NCBI GenBank assembly: GCA_001600055.1 | Contig: BCIV01000009.1 | Location: 1 to 64,000 of the forward strand | Length of the DNA: 64,000 nt | Direction: 5' to 3' | Source: Filobasidium wieringae | Lineage: Eukaryota; Basidiomycota; Tremellomycetes; Filobasidiales; Filobasidiaceae | In this document: in pieces, positions 1 to 10,991 of the stretch | Numbering within the stretch: position 1 is the stretch's first letter | Layout of the letters: every line of letters starts with the position of its first letter | Translations under genes and position numbers: made by a program | The notes under the pieces: generated by a model | Database searches by the model: none | Seen by the model: the letters and a program-made list of their open reading frames with translations, nothing else | What the model was told of the DNA's origin: nothing

Positions 1-52
1 GTACGGGACGGAGGAGTTAGACTTGGTGACTTATGATGGTTCTCTCGCTTGA
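1..52 (+). CDS. Possible 3' end of a gene entering from the left
   Basis: The first 52 bases read as one open frame from base 2, ending with TGA at 50-52 (last residues YGTEELDLVTYDGSLA). The residue mix and codon choice look like coding sequence, but 16 codons are too few to assign a family. It could be chance. Confidence 0.25.
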   Translation, partial: YGTEELDLVTYDGSLA

Positions 53-1021
53 TTGTTTGATTGTGTGAACTTTTTATCTTGTAATTGGAACCTTGCCACA
101 TGCCTAGATACATCCATAAAACCCCTAACCCCTAAGGAATCGTAGGACGATTTATGTCTTTTCGATCGTAAGCGGTTCATTCTTGGGAGCCGCTTTACAT
201 CAGTATGCTGGCAGAGGTTGGGGAATCGTGGCTGCTATGTTGGTAAAGCTTTGTATGACCGGAATCATCGCTTTGGCGAGACATACAATGAGCACAGAAG
301 GATGAACATGTAAAATTGATAATCTTTGAAACTGTCATCTGGCCTTGAAGGTTAGAAAGCGGTGAAGTGCGAGAGAGGGTGTTCGGTTACTTAGCACATC
401 CTTCAGTAGCCCTATTCAGCAAAGCTGACACGTGATGTGTTGTGGAATACTAAAAGATGGCCTTTATATACGTTCCCTAAGCTATCTATATGATAGTTAC
501 GAGATTCGTAATGATCGCGAGTGTGTGTATTTCGACGATGGAGCACTACTCCGTCTGGAGTAGACACTCTTGACCAGACAGATCGCATAGAAACTCCTAA
601 CGAGATCAGTCCGAAGGGTCTTGACTTATCAACTGCATGAGGGTGATGATTTGAGCATAGCCCACAATACCATGTCCGATTGTTTCAGACATGCATCTGC
701 AACACAGGTATGGCACAGGTGCAGCACATGCTCGTCGAACAATCAAGGGTATCAGTCTCAAGCTAACAAATCCGTCGAGCTTTGACGCTAAGCAGTTAAC
801 AGCATTGTTGTATGCGGGTATAGATATGTTACATATCGTCTATATATACAGAATGCTGTCAGACAAACTTGACTCGGGACTTGCAAGCGGAGACAAGACG
901 TAGTTTTATAGCAAGTCGTAATCGCTGACACGAGAGCTCATCTCTCTGCAAAACTTCCTCCGATTCCCGACAAATGTTTCATCACTATTGCCGATCTCTC
1001 AAGCGTCGACGCATACTCGGC
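53..1021. other. Intergenic, no supported gene
   Basis: No open frame here has plausible splice partners or recognisable protein content. The only notable item is a pair of CCCCTAA units at 122-135. The stretch probably holds the 3' flank of the HNH gene to its right. Confidence 0.5.
122..135. repeat. Two telomere-like CCCCTAA units
   Basis: CCCCTAACCCCTAA is two units of the complement of TTAGGGG. Cryptococcus telomeres are built of TTAGGGG(G) repeats, so this resembles a very short interstitial telomeric tract or a site for a telobox-binding protein. Two units can also arise by chance. Confidence 0.35.
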
Positions 1022-2251
1022 TCATCCCTCCGGTTGAAAGGGCGGTTCTGCGAATCCGCGGAGATTGACCTTCACAGCCTGTGCGTAATGCCAGCGCACA
1101 AAGTTAGGGTCAGGCAGAAAGCTTGCAGGGACATCGTTGAATTTGTCGGAAGTGATAGCACGGCCGTGGAAAGACGGCTCTTCATCGATGTTGAGGTTGA
1201 AAACATGGACGAACATGGTACCACCCTACGTTGGATCAAGCATACTATAGAGAGTCAGCGAAGTATCTATATCCATGTTGTGAAATAGCGAACCTTGTAA
1301 TACAACGACCATTGCATTCGGTCAAACGACGAGTGCAAGTCGTCTCGGAGCAGGATTCCGACACTAGGTCGATACATTTGAGGTGAATCAAGACTCTGAA
1401 TCCGGCGGTAAACCTGTAGGGTAATACCATAGGGTTTAAAGTATAAGCACACTTGTTTCTTGAACAGGGCCATTCTATAAAGAAATCGACTGGCTTACAT
1501 CAGGTCTGCACTTCGGCACCAGGTGAGCGGCCTGGCAACCCAGATATAGTTTCCGTGAGACCAAACAGCGAGTATCCCGAGCGATCACCGCGGTTCTGAA
1601 GGAAGCCTGTTCGAGTCGTATCGAGAGAGCGATGTGATCAATCTCGGCGAATGCGTAATCGACCGAGGGTTTTTCTCGATACGACGGACCTGACCACCGG
1701 GTACATCTCCGGGATTCGTCCGACTCTCATTCTGAGTCGTACTCGATCCATCGTGACTAGCAGAATTGGGTCGAATAGGTTTGGCCCAAGAGTCGTAGGT
1801 CGGTCCGGCGGTGAATGCGACTGAAGCGATATCTACGATGAGAGCCCTATCCGTCAGTCTCCTTTGACTTACTAAGAAACGGTATTTGAGGGAGTAGCAG
1901 GAAAGATTGTTGAGAGTATATTGTTATGCTTCTCTTCTATACCGAGCGTTGATGATCGATGACTGTTCCATCAGATTTACCTGGATGATTGTAGATGAAC
2001 GTTCCTGCAGTCGGAGCGGCTGCCGGAAGGACTGGTTCTCCAGCCTGAGATTGAATCTGTCCACCACGCTGATATACGAGCATGTCTACGACTTCATGGA
2101 TATACTCCCAAGTATCGTTTCCACCGGTCTGAACGAAGGCGAGTGGGAAATAGGCTATCGATGTGCCGTCGGGCGTTGCAACCGTGATGATGGAAGAAGG
2201 GGTCCACGAGTTGACCGCCAGCTCATACCTAGTTCTTTGGATGAGCGCCAT
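1022..2251 (-). CDS. HNH endonuclease-fold protein (HNH_2-like) lacking the central Asn
   Basis: Unannotated by a single frame but clear once spliced. Reading the minus strand: exon 1 starts with ATG at 2251 (MALIQRTRYELAV) and ends near 1984 after FIYNHP; exon 2 begins with SQRRLTDRAL near 1875; a probable 64-nt intron precedes IDHIALSIRLEQASFRTAV; then come ARDTRC, CQAAHLVPKC, VYRRIQ, GILLRDDLHSSFD, WSLYY and VHVFNL, with the stop at 1022-1024. The order, a Cys/AAHxVP motif followed by GILLRxDLHxxFD and then a VHVF strand and FxGRAIT, is that of fungal HNH_2-domain proteins. Length is about 310 residues. The residue normally Asn before GILL is Val here (PSVGILL), so catalysis is doubtful. 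The linker splice sites (about 1690-1880) are my weakest calls. Role unknown; no neighbour hints at a restriction or mobile context. Confidence 0.75.
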
Positions 2252-2556
2252 ATACGAGGAGCTCAAAGCGGTACGAGACGGGTCGAAAGACGGTGATCAA
2301 GTGCTTTATATGCTTTAGTAGTGTCGGTGAAACAAGATCGTCATGGAGGTTCACCGCGAAGATAGACGCGATGAGTAGTCGAGCTTTACACGTCATGCGT
2401 CTCACTCGATGATCGATGACATGTATGAACAATCTTCTACGATGCATGAACACGCTCACTGGCATGATTACATTTGGTCACGTCGGGATCAGACTGAATG
2501 CATGTCCAGTTATTCGTGTATGTCGAGTGATGGTCACAAGGTATAAACCTTCCGTC

Positions 2557-3534
2557 TCAACCAAAGAATGTCTTGACTCTATCTTCGATCGGCGCAAACT
2601 CCTTGGCCACGCCCGGCCTTCCAGGCGGTCCGGTGATCTTGCCGAATGGCATTATGGCAGCACTCTACCCAGCAGCGTGTTCATATCAGCAATTGAGCGT
2701 TGACGAGTACAGCAAGCGGTACTCACGGTCCATGTCGGAGGTACGCCGAGAGCTTTAGTGAGATCGACCTGGATCTCGGGGTTGAACCCTCCAAAGTGCT
2801 GAATCCCTCTACTCGTCAGTCGCTGTCGGTTCAGACACGATCGTTTAGACATACCTGTAGACTAGCACCCATGCCTTCAGCTTTCAAAGCTGTCCAAACA
2901 ATATACTGCAACATCCCGGTCGAGTTCGCCGACCAGTCTCCAAACAACTGTCGTTTCAATACGGCTCAGTCATCTCAGCCGATCTCGTAAGGTGGGAGCG
3001 AGTATATACAGACGGTGGAGAAAAAGGGTAATTTCCCGGCCCATTCCTTCAACACCTCTTGATCTTCGAAGAAGAGGATGGTACCATATCCTCTGGCGAA
3101 GCCCGCGAACCTTCCATCCATTCGCTCAATTTCGGCAGCTGACGATAAAGCGAACGCACTTGTTCAGCGCAGTCCACACGCACAGTCGCGCGTACAGGAA
3201 GCGCTGAAGAGACTCACTATCCGATAGCGTCTTCATGTGATCAGCCTTGATGATCTCCCAGATCTCTTTGTTCTTTGTACCGGTCACGATGATGGCTCGA
3301 GAGGATTGCATGTTGAACGCGGTCGGGGTGTGCTTGACGGCATGTTCGACGAGCTGTTGAATTTGGGCGTTGGAGAGGGTAGACTCGGAATTGATAAGGT
3401 AGTGAGTCCGACGTTCCTGTAAAATAGATGAGCAAGTCAGTACCCGACATACGCGGACAGAGAGAAGGGCTACCTACCTCGACAGCCTGAAGAAATCCGG
3501 AAGATAAGGAGAAGGGTGTGATTTCTGATGACAT
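2557..3534 (-). CDS. Nitroreductase family protein (Frm2/Hbn1-like)
   Basis: Predicted FMN-dependent nitroreductase of the fungal Frm2/Hbn1 type, soluble, linked in yeast to oxidative stress and fatty-acid signalling. ATG at 3534 gives MSSEITPFSLSSGFLQAVE; after a short intron follow ERRTHYLINSESTLSNAQIQ and VEHAVKHTPTAFNMQSSRAI, the FMN-binding N-terminal signature (ERRT...T.FN.QSSR). Later exons carry GYGTILFFEDQEVL, the LYSLPPYEI region, and WTALKAEGMGASLQ followed by GGFNPEIQ. The C-terminus is PPGRPGVAKEFAPIEDRV ending FFG and TGA at 2557-2559. Introns lie near 3420-3477, 3140-3205, 2820-2853 and 2665-2731. Around 200 residues, as usual for the family. It is transcribed away from the FAD oxidase at 4151 and the two share an upstream region. 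Confidence 0.85.
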
Positions 3535-4150
3535 TAAGATAGATATTGTTGTGTTAGAGTTACGGTATAGCCAGGGTAAACCGCTCTACATCATGTCGAA
3601 CCGCACAAGGTGTCTTCCCTGTTCGTATACAGAGTATATATAAGTATATATCATGGAAGTTGATGCGGATGATTGATGAGGACGAACGTGCTGCCTACCA
3701 ACCACACTCCTCTACCGACTTTAAGCGTCTCGGCAGGTATCATTGATCGATGAACCGGGCCGTGTCCATGCAACATCCCATCTCCAGAATTAGACCTGTC
3801 CTTTAGCCGAGCGAGGGCGTTCTTGTGGATCCCTAGGGATACACGGTCGTTGCATGCGGTGGTCCGCACCTTCAGAGACGATGTACATCGGAAGATAATG
3901 GCCTAGGACTTGGATGTCGTCTATGTGGCATGGTTCCTCAGAGCAGACTGAAGAAGACGCTTTGATGGATAGGTGATCTCTGCCTTCTGGTCGATGGGTC
4001 TGGTGGAAATACGGGTGATCCACAGAACGGCTTTGGCCGCCTGACATGTGATTCTCGAGCAACAGTATATACTATATGCTCGGCCTACCATCCACTCTTC
4101 CCATCAGAATACTAGCTCTACAAAATCGATCCATAGTACCAACATACGCA
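3535..4150. promoter_or_regulatory. Divergent promoter region
   Basis: The 616 bp between two outward-reading start codons must hold the promoters of the nitroreductase and the FAD oxidase. A TATATATAAGTATATATC stretch lies near 3632-3650. Minus-strand open frames in it show no recognisable protein and no matching splice signals. Confidence 0.5.
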
Positions 4151-5989
4151 ATGGCTATAGGTCCAGCTAGACCTCTTTCCAAAGAATCACGGTCAGTAAG
4201 CTCTAAGCCTCTTGCCTTATCCCTGACTGACGAACGACTCCAACGACAGAATCCTTATCGTAGGCGGAGCAGGCACGATTGGAAGCTCGACTGCACTCCA
4301 CCTATGTCGAAGAGGCTTTAAAAATGTTGCAATCATTGACTCGTATCCTTTTCCTCAACGGGGATATGGCAATTCCCAATCTGCGGGAGGATCCGATCTC
4401 AATAAGATTGTCGGATTCAGTAGCGGAGGGACCCGAGGCGAGCTGGCGGTAGAGACTATGGATGCTTGGAGGAACGATTCAGTCTTCAAACCCTATTATC
4501 ATGAGGTAAGCTAATGAGACGGATTGCCTTACGACAAAAATGCTGATCAGCGCCAAGCCAGGTCGGCGAGGCAAGTTGCCTTCTTCTCGTGGCGAACATC
4601 CACCCGTACTAAAATCTCATCAACAGTTGAGCTGCGCATCTCTACCAGAAAACGTCACGGCTCTCCGAGAATCCTACGATCACCACTCTTCCTCTTCCCC
4701 TGATCCGGTCGAATGGCTTGACTCTCGTCAAGAGATCATCGCTCGTGCTCCTCATCTAGCGAACAGCGACCTTCGGGGATGGAAAGGTATCTATCGGCCT
4801 GGTGCAGGATGGGGTGCGGCGATGGACGCGATCGACAGCGTAGGTGAAGAGCTACGAAAGTTTGGTGTTTCCATGACATTCGGAAGGTAAGTGACCGGCC
4901 ACTCTCGCATATCAAGCTCCCATCACTCAATCGATGTTCCTTTTAGTGCTGGAGCGTTCGCCAAACCGATCATAGACGAACCATCGGGCAGGTGTATAGG
5001 TGTCGAAGCCAAAGATGGCACTCGTCACCCGGCCGAACGGGTCGTCATGGCTACAGGTGCATGGACACCGGCTCTAGTCGATCTGGACAGTCAATGTATC
5101 TCCAAGGTATTTGACTCCGAGAAGCGAGACCCCTATCGTAAGCTGACCTTAACCTACATCTTGTAGTGCTGGATCGTTGCCCACCTGGAACTCAGTCCGG
5201 AAGAGGCTCGACGTTATAAAAACATCCCTGTGGTATACAACGAAGAAGTTGTGAGTGTGCAAGTTCATCGAAACGATCAAGGTACTAAACCAAAATCGTC
5301 CTCCTCTAGGGATTCTGCTTTGAACCCCGTCTAGTTCCTAACCCTGCGACCGGAAAGGATCGATGGATTGTCAAGCTATGCGACGAGTTCCCAGGGTACA
5401 CTCGATTCCTCAGAACCCGCCCGTTCGGTGCAGACAAGGATATCAGCGTTTCCGTACCTCGATCTCATTCGGATCATCCGAGTGATACCGTTCCTGACGA
5501 AGGCATGAAGCGATTACGACGAGTGGTCGAGGTCATGTTGCCCGAGTTCAAGCACAGGGAATTCGTCAAGTCCTACTGCTGTTGGTGTACCGGTGAGGCT
5601 TGATCTGGAAACGGTATGCTTGACTCGCTCTGAAGTATCTGATGTTTAGATACCGAGGATGCGGAATGGCTGTTCTGCCAGCATCCAAAACATCCAGGCC
5701 TTTTCCTCGCTACCGGAGATAGCGGGCACTCATTCACTTCCTTGCCAGTCGTAGGGGGACAGGTTGCAGATTTACTGGAGGGCAAGGTGAGTAATGGTCA
5801 ATGCGTTCTGATTTATAAAACCTGATCGGAAACCTTTCTGCTTGACAGATGTCAGCTGCGCGCATGGAGCGTCTGGGATGGAGACCAGGAAAGGGAGATC
5901 CTGAGCACACTGGTCGAGGAGGACCACCGCCCAAAGACTTGAACCGTCTACCAGGATGGGTTCATGGCGACGACCCTGACGACGTGTAG
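4151..5989 (+). CDS. FAD-dependent amine oxidase, fructosyl-amino-acid/sarcosine oxidase type
   Basis: Predicted flavoenzyme of the DAO fold that oxidises a secondary amine (fructosyl amino acid, sarcosine or pipecolate type) with release of H2O2. Exon 1 (4151-4191) MAIGPARPLSKES joins exon 2 (4250-4505), giving the dinucleotide motif ILIVGGAGTIGSSTALHL, then NSQSAGGSDLNKIVG. Later exons hold EWLDSRQEII, RPGAGWGAAMDAI (around 4790-4840), VVMATGAWTPALVD, GFCFEPR, SYCCWCTDTEDAEW and the C-terminal FAD motif LFLATGDSGHSFTSLPVVGG. Eight or so exons; the intron 4506-4626 is longer than its neighbours (121 nt), chosen because it alone keeps phase. The stop is TAG at 5987-5989. No obvious peroxisomal targeting tripeptide (ends DDPDDV). 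Substrate cannot be settled from sequence. Family call is firm, specificity is not. Confidence 0.85.
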
Positions 5990-6150
5990 ACTGTTATAGA
6001 TGCGGCAGGTTGTGAAAGCAAGAAAGGAAAATCTGGATGTGATGCCTCAACGAGACGATCCGGATGAACCAAGGTTGCTGTTGTAATGTTTTTATATGAC
6101 AACAAAATCATGAGGGTGAGGTTATGGTAGATAGGTAGATAGGTAATTGT

Positions 6151-7054
6151 TTAAGCGGCAGTCTCCTTGAAGGTGATGGCCTGCTCCTCGCCTGCAAGAT
6201 GGAAATGGTAAGGAGTCAGTTTGACCCACAATTGCAAGCGTAAAAGCGATTTAACATACCCATGGCAGCAATGATGGTAACGGTGACCTCCTTTCCGGCA
6301 TCGAAAGCGGCCTCGATGTCCTGACCGATCTGGGAGTCGGGGACCTTGACGTCGTCCTTGGGGGAACCGTCGGGAAGCATCAAGTTGAGGAAACCCTATT
6401 GGAAGCGAAAAACGATATCCCATCAAAACTCCTGTTCACTTGTTGACATAGTAGAATAGTCTGCTCACGTCGTCAATGTTGATCAAGGTGTACTCAGTCC
6501 TGGTAACATTGGGGACGTCCATGTTGTGGGTAGAAGGGGAGATATCCTCCAACTTCTTTCCGGTGAAGATGTCGATGGCGACCAAGTTGACCTTGGCGTG
6601 ACCGTGCTTTCCTGCAAGGCATTGAATAGCATCGATCAATAAACGTTGATTTGACCAATTCAAAGGGCGAACGGTGAATTACCAGTCTTGGAGGTGGACA
6701 TGTCAACGATCTTGCAGGGCCTTCCCTTAATGCAGACGTATCCGTTCTTTCGGAGAGCGGAACATTGCATGCTAATAGAAGAAGAAACAGTCAGCATCGT
6801 GTTTTGATTCTTGGTTCATGTGGGCTCCACCAATACTCACGGGTAGGTGAGGGCGGCTCCAGCGGCTATTCAGTCCGAGTAACATTATGCACATCATCCA
6901 GAACGACAGTATTCAGGTAAAATTGGTAAGGAAAATGGTAATGGTCCGATCAGCAGCCAATCAACCAGGATTCCCGTTAAGCAGACGTACAGGCAGACTC
7001 GAAGGTCTGGTGCTCCTCCTCCTCACGCTCGGCGTTCTTGACGGCTTCAGACAT
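6151..7054 (-). CDS. Translation factor eIF5A
   Basis: Encodes the hypusinated translation elongation/termination factor that relieves ribosome stalling. ATG at 7054 starts [19 protein letters not shown]; a micro-exon (about 25 nt, near 6848-6870) gives AGAALTYP; then [40 protein letters not shown] (the second Lys of TGKHGHAK context is the hypusine loop), [40 protein letters not shown] and [20 protein letters not shown]. Stop TAA at 6151-6153. About 158 residues, matching the family. At least five introns in 160 codons, a strongly intron-rich layout. Reads away from the siderophore transporter. Confidence 0.95.
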
Positions 7055-8284
7055 TTTGGTTTATAAGGAAAAGACTGAAAGAAGATACGAACGTATAAGT
7101 TGCCCAAACTAAATGAGATCTGTTGTAACTCGTCCGACTCACGAAAAGAGAAAAACTGCGAGTTGCGTAACGAAGGAGATGTGATTCGACGAGTCAGCGA
7201 CGGATTGATACCGGAATTTCGGGACAGAGGGAGTGTATCGAACGGTCTATACGTACAGAGTGGAGTGAAGGTGTTTGCAGGAGCAAGAAGGAAGAGAAGG
7301 AAGGGTAAAGGGGCGGTGTGTTTCGTGTTGACAGAATTAAGAAAACTGAGAGGTGATTGATAGAAACCTGGGACGCTGAGCTCTCACGTTGCGCGCGTGG
7401 GAGCGAAAAAAACTGGGCAGGCGAGGGTCAAATCGCTTTCTCACGCGGATGAGACAATTTAAGGTGGTCTCAGGCAGATGCACGCTCCTTCGGACATCGA
7501 TTTCAGATACCTGGTCCTCCAGCATCCTTCATTATTGGCTACGACGGTGCCCAACGGAGCAACAGATATGGCTGATGAGAAGTACACACCCAATGTACGT
7601 GCCATGTTATACACAAAGACGATCTGTTTGGCAATTTAGCATCTCTCACGATCTACCAGAGATCGGATCGAAGCATGGATCGTTGCTTCTAAGCTTCTGC
7701 TCGTGTCACACATGCCTGCTCATAACATAAAGCTTGCCACACAAGACTGCGCTTACCACACTCAGGTCTCACATGTCAGATCGATTGCTTCCAATATCAC
7801 GGACTTCCCAAATATAGAGTGCATGTTCTTGGCATTGGGCTGACCCGAATCACGATGAAACGTTCGGGATACCACTCCGGTCGAGCTCCGTCCGCCATCC
7901 GGTGGGGTTCCAACACGCTCCTGCGCTGCCTGATCCCCGAAGTGAAGTCTTGACTGGCTTAGGCTGCAGTGAAGGCGCAGGTAGGACCGATGAAACCTTG
8001 ACCTAGCCATCGCCCGATCTTCCACGAGGAACTTAGCGATAACGTAATCTTCCTGAGATGAGCGCGCCATACCGCTTATCTGATTACAACTCTGCACGAT
8101 CCACTTTCCATCAGCCGCACGGTCCATACGCCCTGGGAAGGAAAAAGTTTAGAGGCAGTCCACCCTGCCCAGATTTAGTGTCGTATATAATCCGGTTCAT
8201 TGTACCGCCCTATAGGCTTTGACGTCGATCGGTCCAATACTTTTCGCACCAGAGTCGTTTAAAAAGGTAGATCGTCGAGCAACC
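7055..8284. promoter_or_regulatory. Divergent intergenic region, eIF5A / siderophore transporter
   Basis: No gene that I can support. The right half should control the transporter: GATAA at 8038-8042 and its complement TTATC at 8076-8080 match GATA-factor sites, and TATATAA at 8184-8190 lies about 95 bp before the ATG. Fungal siderophore genes are commonly controlled by iron-responsive GATA factors (SRE/Cir1 type), so this is a reasonable but untested reading. A 121-codon minus frame at 7762-8127 has no recognisable content. Confidence 0.45.
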
Positions 8285-10991
8285 ATGTCGGAAGGACAAG
8301 AAAATAAAAAGTACGACCTCGAGGATCTAGACAAGGATCATAGTTACGACCAGCATTCCGTACCTATCAACACTTACCAGCTCAACCAGAACCCCGAGCT
8401 TGATTCTGGAAAGTCGTTAAACGAGATCGAACAAGAGCCTGGTGTTTCTCGTATCGAGACTCTGTGTAAGTAGTCTGTGACGTGACGCTTGTGACCATGC
8501 GCAGTACAATTGAGACTACCATGTGTATTACAGATCAAGTCTTTGGACGAGGATGGAAGCTATACTCGCTTTACCTGTGGGTTAATACGTGACCAAGTTT
8601 TCTTTCATACGCTGACTGCGGATCCATCAAACAGCTCTTTAGGACTGCTATGTTTCGCTTTCTCGCTGGAGAGCAACACAGGTGAGTAGCGACCTTGCAC
8701 ACTGGCTCAAGCCTCAACTGATCAGATATCCTTTGATCACTTTAGTCTACATCTATCAGCAATTCGCCGTCTCGTCCTTTGGCGCTCATCCAATCCTCGG
8801 AACAATTGGTATCCTCACGCAGATCATGGCGGGTGTCATCAAGCCTTTCATCGCCAAGGTAAGTCCTGCGTATGGTATAAAGTGACCCACGATACAATTG
8901 ATTTAGCTGCAAACACCATTAGTTGGCAGACATGTTCAGTCGACCTATCGCGCTTATTGGCGCCACCACCCTTTTGGTCGTTGGGTTCATCGTCACCGCG
9001 ACCGCGCCAACCGTCGAGGCTTACGCTGCTGCTCAAGTATTATCCACTATGGGAAGTACCGGTATTGACCTTCGTGAGTGTCTAGAACCCACTGCTGCCG
9101 TCCGAGTGTCATACTAAGCCGCGCGGAGAGAACAGTATTCACGATCCTCCTTGGGGATATATCTTCCCTCGAATGGCGAGGCTTCACTCAAGGATTAGCT
9201 TCGACTCCTTATATCATCAACGCGTTTGTTTCGCCCCAGATTGCTGCTGGTATCGGTGGTACCGAGGGGGACAATTGGCGATGGGGTGTAAGCTTGCTGG
9301 GACGATACCGAACGACGATCAAGGTACTGATTCAATCCGTTTGCTTTGATAGTATGGGATGTTCTGTATCATCATTCCCATCTGTGTCATCCCCATCGTC
9401 TCGATCTTGTACTGGGCCGATCGCAAAGCGACCAAACTCGGAGGTAAGCAAATAGCTGTGGGATCAACTGGCCGAACATGAGCTAATCACGGCATCCCTC
9501 TCATAGTCGTCTCGCTTGCCGTCTCCGATCTCAAGGTCAAAGAAGCAGCCAAGCAACAACCCATCCTCAGTTTGATATGGACCTGGACGTTCTATTACTG
9601 GAGACGTATCGATGCGTTTGGTTTGATCTTGCTCGGGTTCGCCTTCAGTTTGGTCCTCCTTCCTTTCAGTTTATACAGCAGCGCCGATAACCATTGGAAG
9701 AACCGTAAGTCTCTGTTTCTCTTGGACCATTCAAGCACAAAGATTTGACGCTATTATCATCATGTTCAGCCTCTTTGATCGCGATGTTTGTCGTTGGAGG
9801 TATCACCATGATCGCCTTTTTCACTTGGGAATGGAAGTTCGCTTCCTTCCCCTTGATGCCCAGGCGTGTCATGAACAGGACCATGGTGAGCTTTGTCCGC
9901 GCTGTGAGCTCGGTCGCACTGATCCTGAACGACTCCTCAGATCTGTTGTATCATTATCGACTTTATGTACTACCTGTCCGGAAGTATCGGTGGGAACTAC
10001 TTCACCTCGTGGGTATACGTCGTCAAGGATTGGTCCGTCGTCAACTACGGTTACTTTACCCAAACGTGAGTCATGGCATATCTCTCGACAACTGGTTCAG
10101 CGGCTGATCTATCTGAAAAACAGCTTGGGAGTCGCTTTGTGTTTCTTCGGAACGGTGGCAGGTGGTCTTCAACGATACACTCACAGGTACAAGTACCTCC
10201 AATTCAGTGGACTTTGTATCCGAGTCATGTAAGTTCGCTCGAGATGTGTTTCGACGAGCGATCCTATTTGACTATGACGCTTTCGAGTCTAGTGGTATGG
10301 GCTTGATGTTCCTCGCTGCGAATGGGAATCAGAGCGATGTTGTTCTGGTCATGAGTCAGACTTTGGTCGGATTGGGAGTGAGTGGCGCGCGAGGGGATAG
10401 GATCATACTGGAGACTGATCCACCCGAAACCTTTTTAGGGAGCGCTTTCCGTCATTGGATCTCAAGTAGCAGTCCAAGCATCTGTTCCTCACCGAGATAT
10501 GGGTACCGCCATCGCCCTCCTCGCGCTCTGGACGTCTGTCGGAGGAGGAATCGGATCTGCGATCGGTTCGGCCATGTGGAACGATCAGCTTCCGAAGCAG
10601 CTCAACAAGTACGTCGGGGATGTCTTCAATGCTACGGAGATTGCGGCGATGTACGGAGATATCACGATCGCTCATGTGGCGGAACCAAGGCCTTTGGTCA
10701 TCCAGGGTGAGTTGCGGGATGATTGATTCGCTTCGGGTCGGTTCTAATCGGGTGAACGGGGACTGACTTTGTTGATATCGCTCTCGAACAGCTTACAACG
10801 ATGCCGCTTGGTACCTCATGCTGGTCTCTCTTGTGCTCTCCGTGTTGCCCCTTCCCGCTGGTCTACTCACCACCAACTATTACCTGGGTAACACGCAGAA
10901 CGCGGTGGAAGCCAAGGAGATGGTTATCAAGACGCAGCAGGAGTTGGAAGAGGAACAGCAGGAGAGGATGGCGGGTAAGGTGGTCGCATAG
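8285..10991 (+). CDS. Siderophore-iron MFS transporter (Sit1/Arn/Mir type)
   Basis: Plasma- or vesicle-membrane carrier predicted to import ferric-siderophore chelates by proton symport. MSEGQENKKYDLEDLDKDHS opens a hydrophilic N-terminus; RIETLYQVFGRGWKLYSLYL leads into the first membrane segment. Further exons give YPLITLVYIYQQFAVSSFGA, IGILTQIMAGVIKPFIAKLA, DMFSRPIALIGATTLLVVGF, LLGDISSLEWRGFTQGLAST, PYIINAFVSPQIAAGI, NWRWGYGMF, YYLSGSIGGNYFTSWVYVV and VPHRDMGTAIALLALWTSVG. The DMxSRP loop, EWRG and VxHxDMGxAxA motifs are those of the siderophore (DHA14/SHS) subfamily. Stop TAG at 10989-10991. More than ten exons; about 600 residues with roughly fourteen hydrophobic segments. Possible GATA sites upstream fit iron control. 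Confidence 0.9.

Noticed and set aside
974..1288. Plus-strand 104-codon frame near the left end
   Set aside because: It lies opposite the last exon of the HNH gene, whose motifs and splice phases fit much better.
7762..8127. A 121-codon minus frame upstream of the siderophore transporter
   Set aside because: No family resemblance, no splice partners, and its position overlaps the likely promoter.
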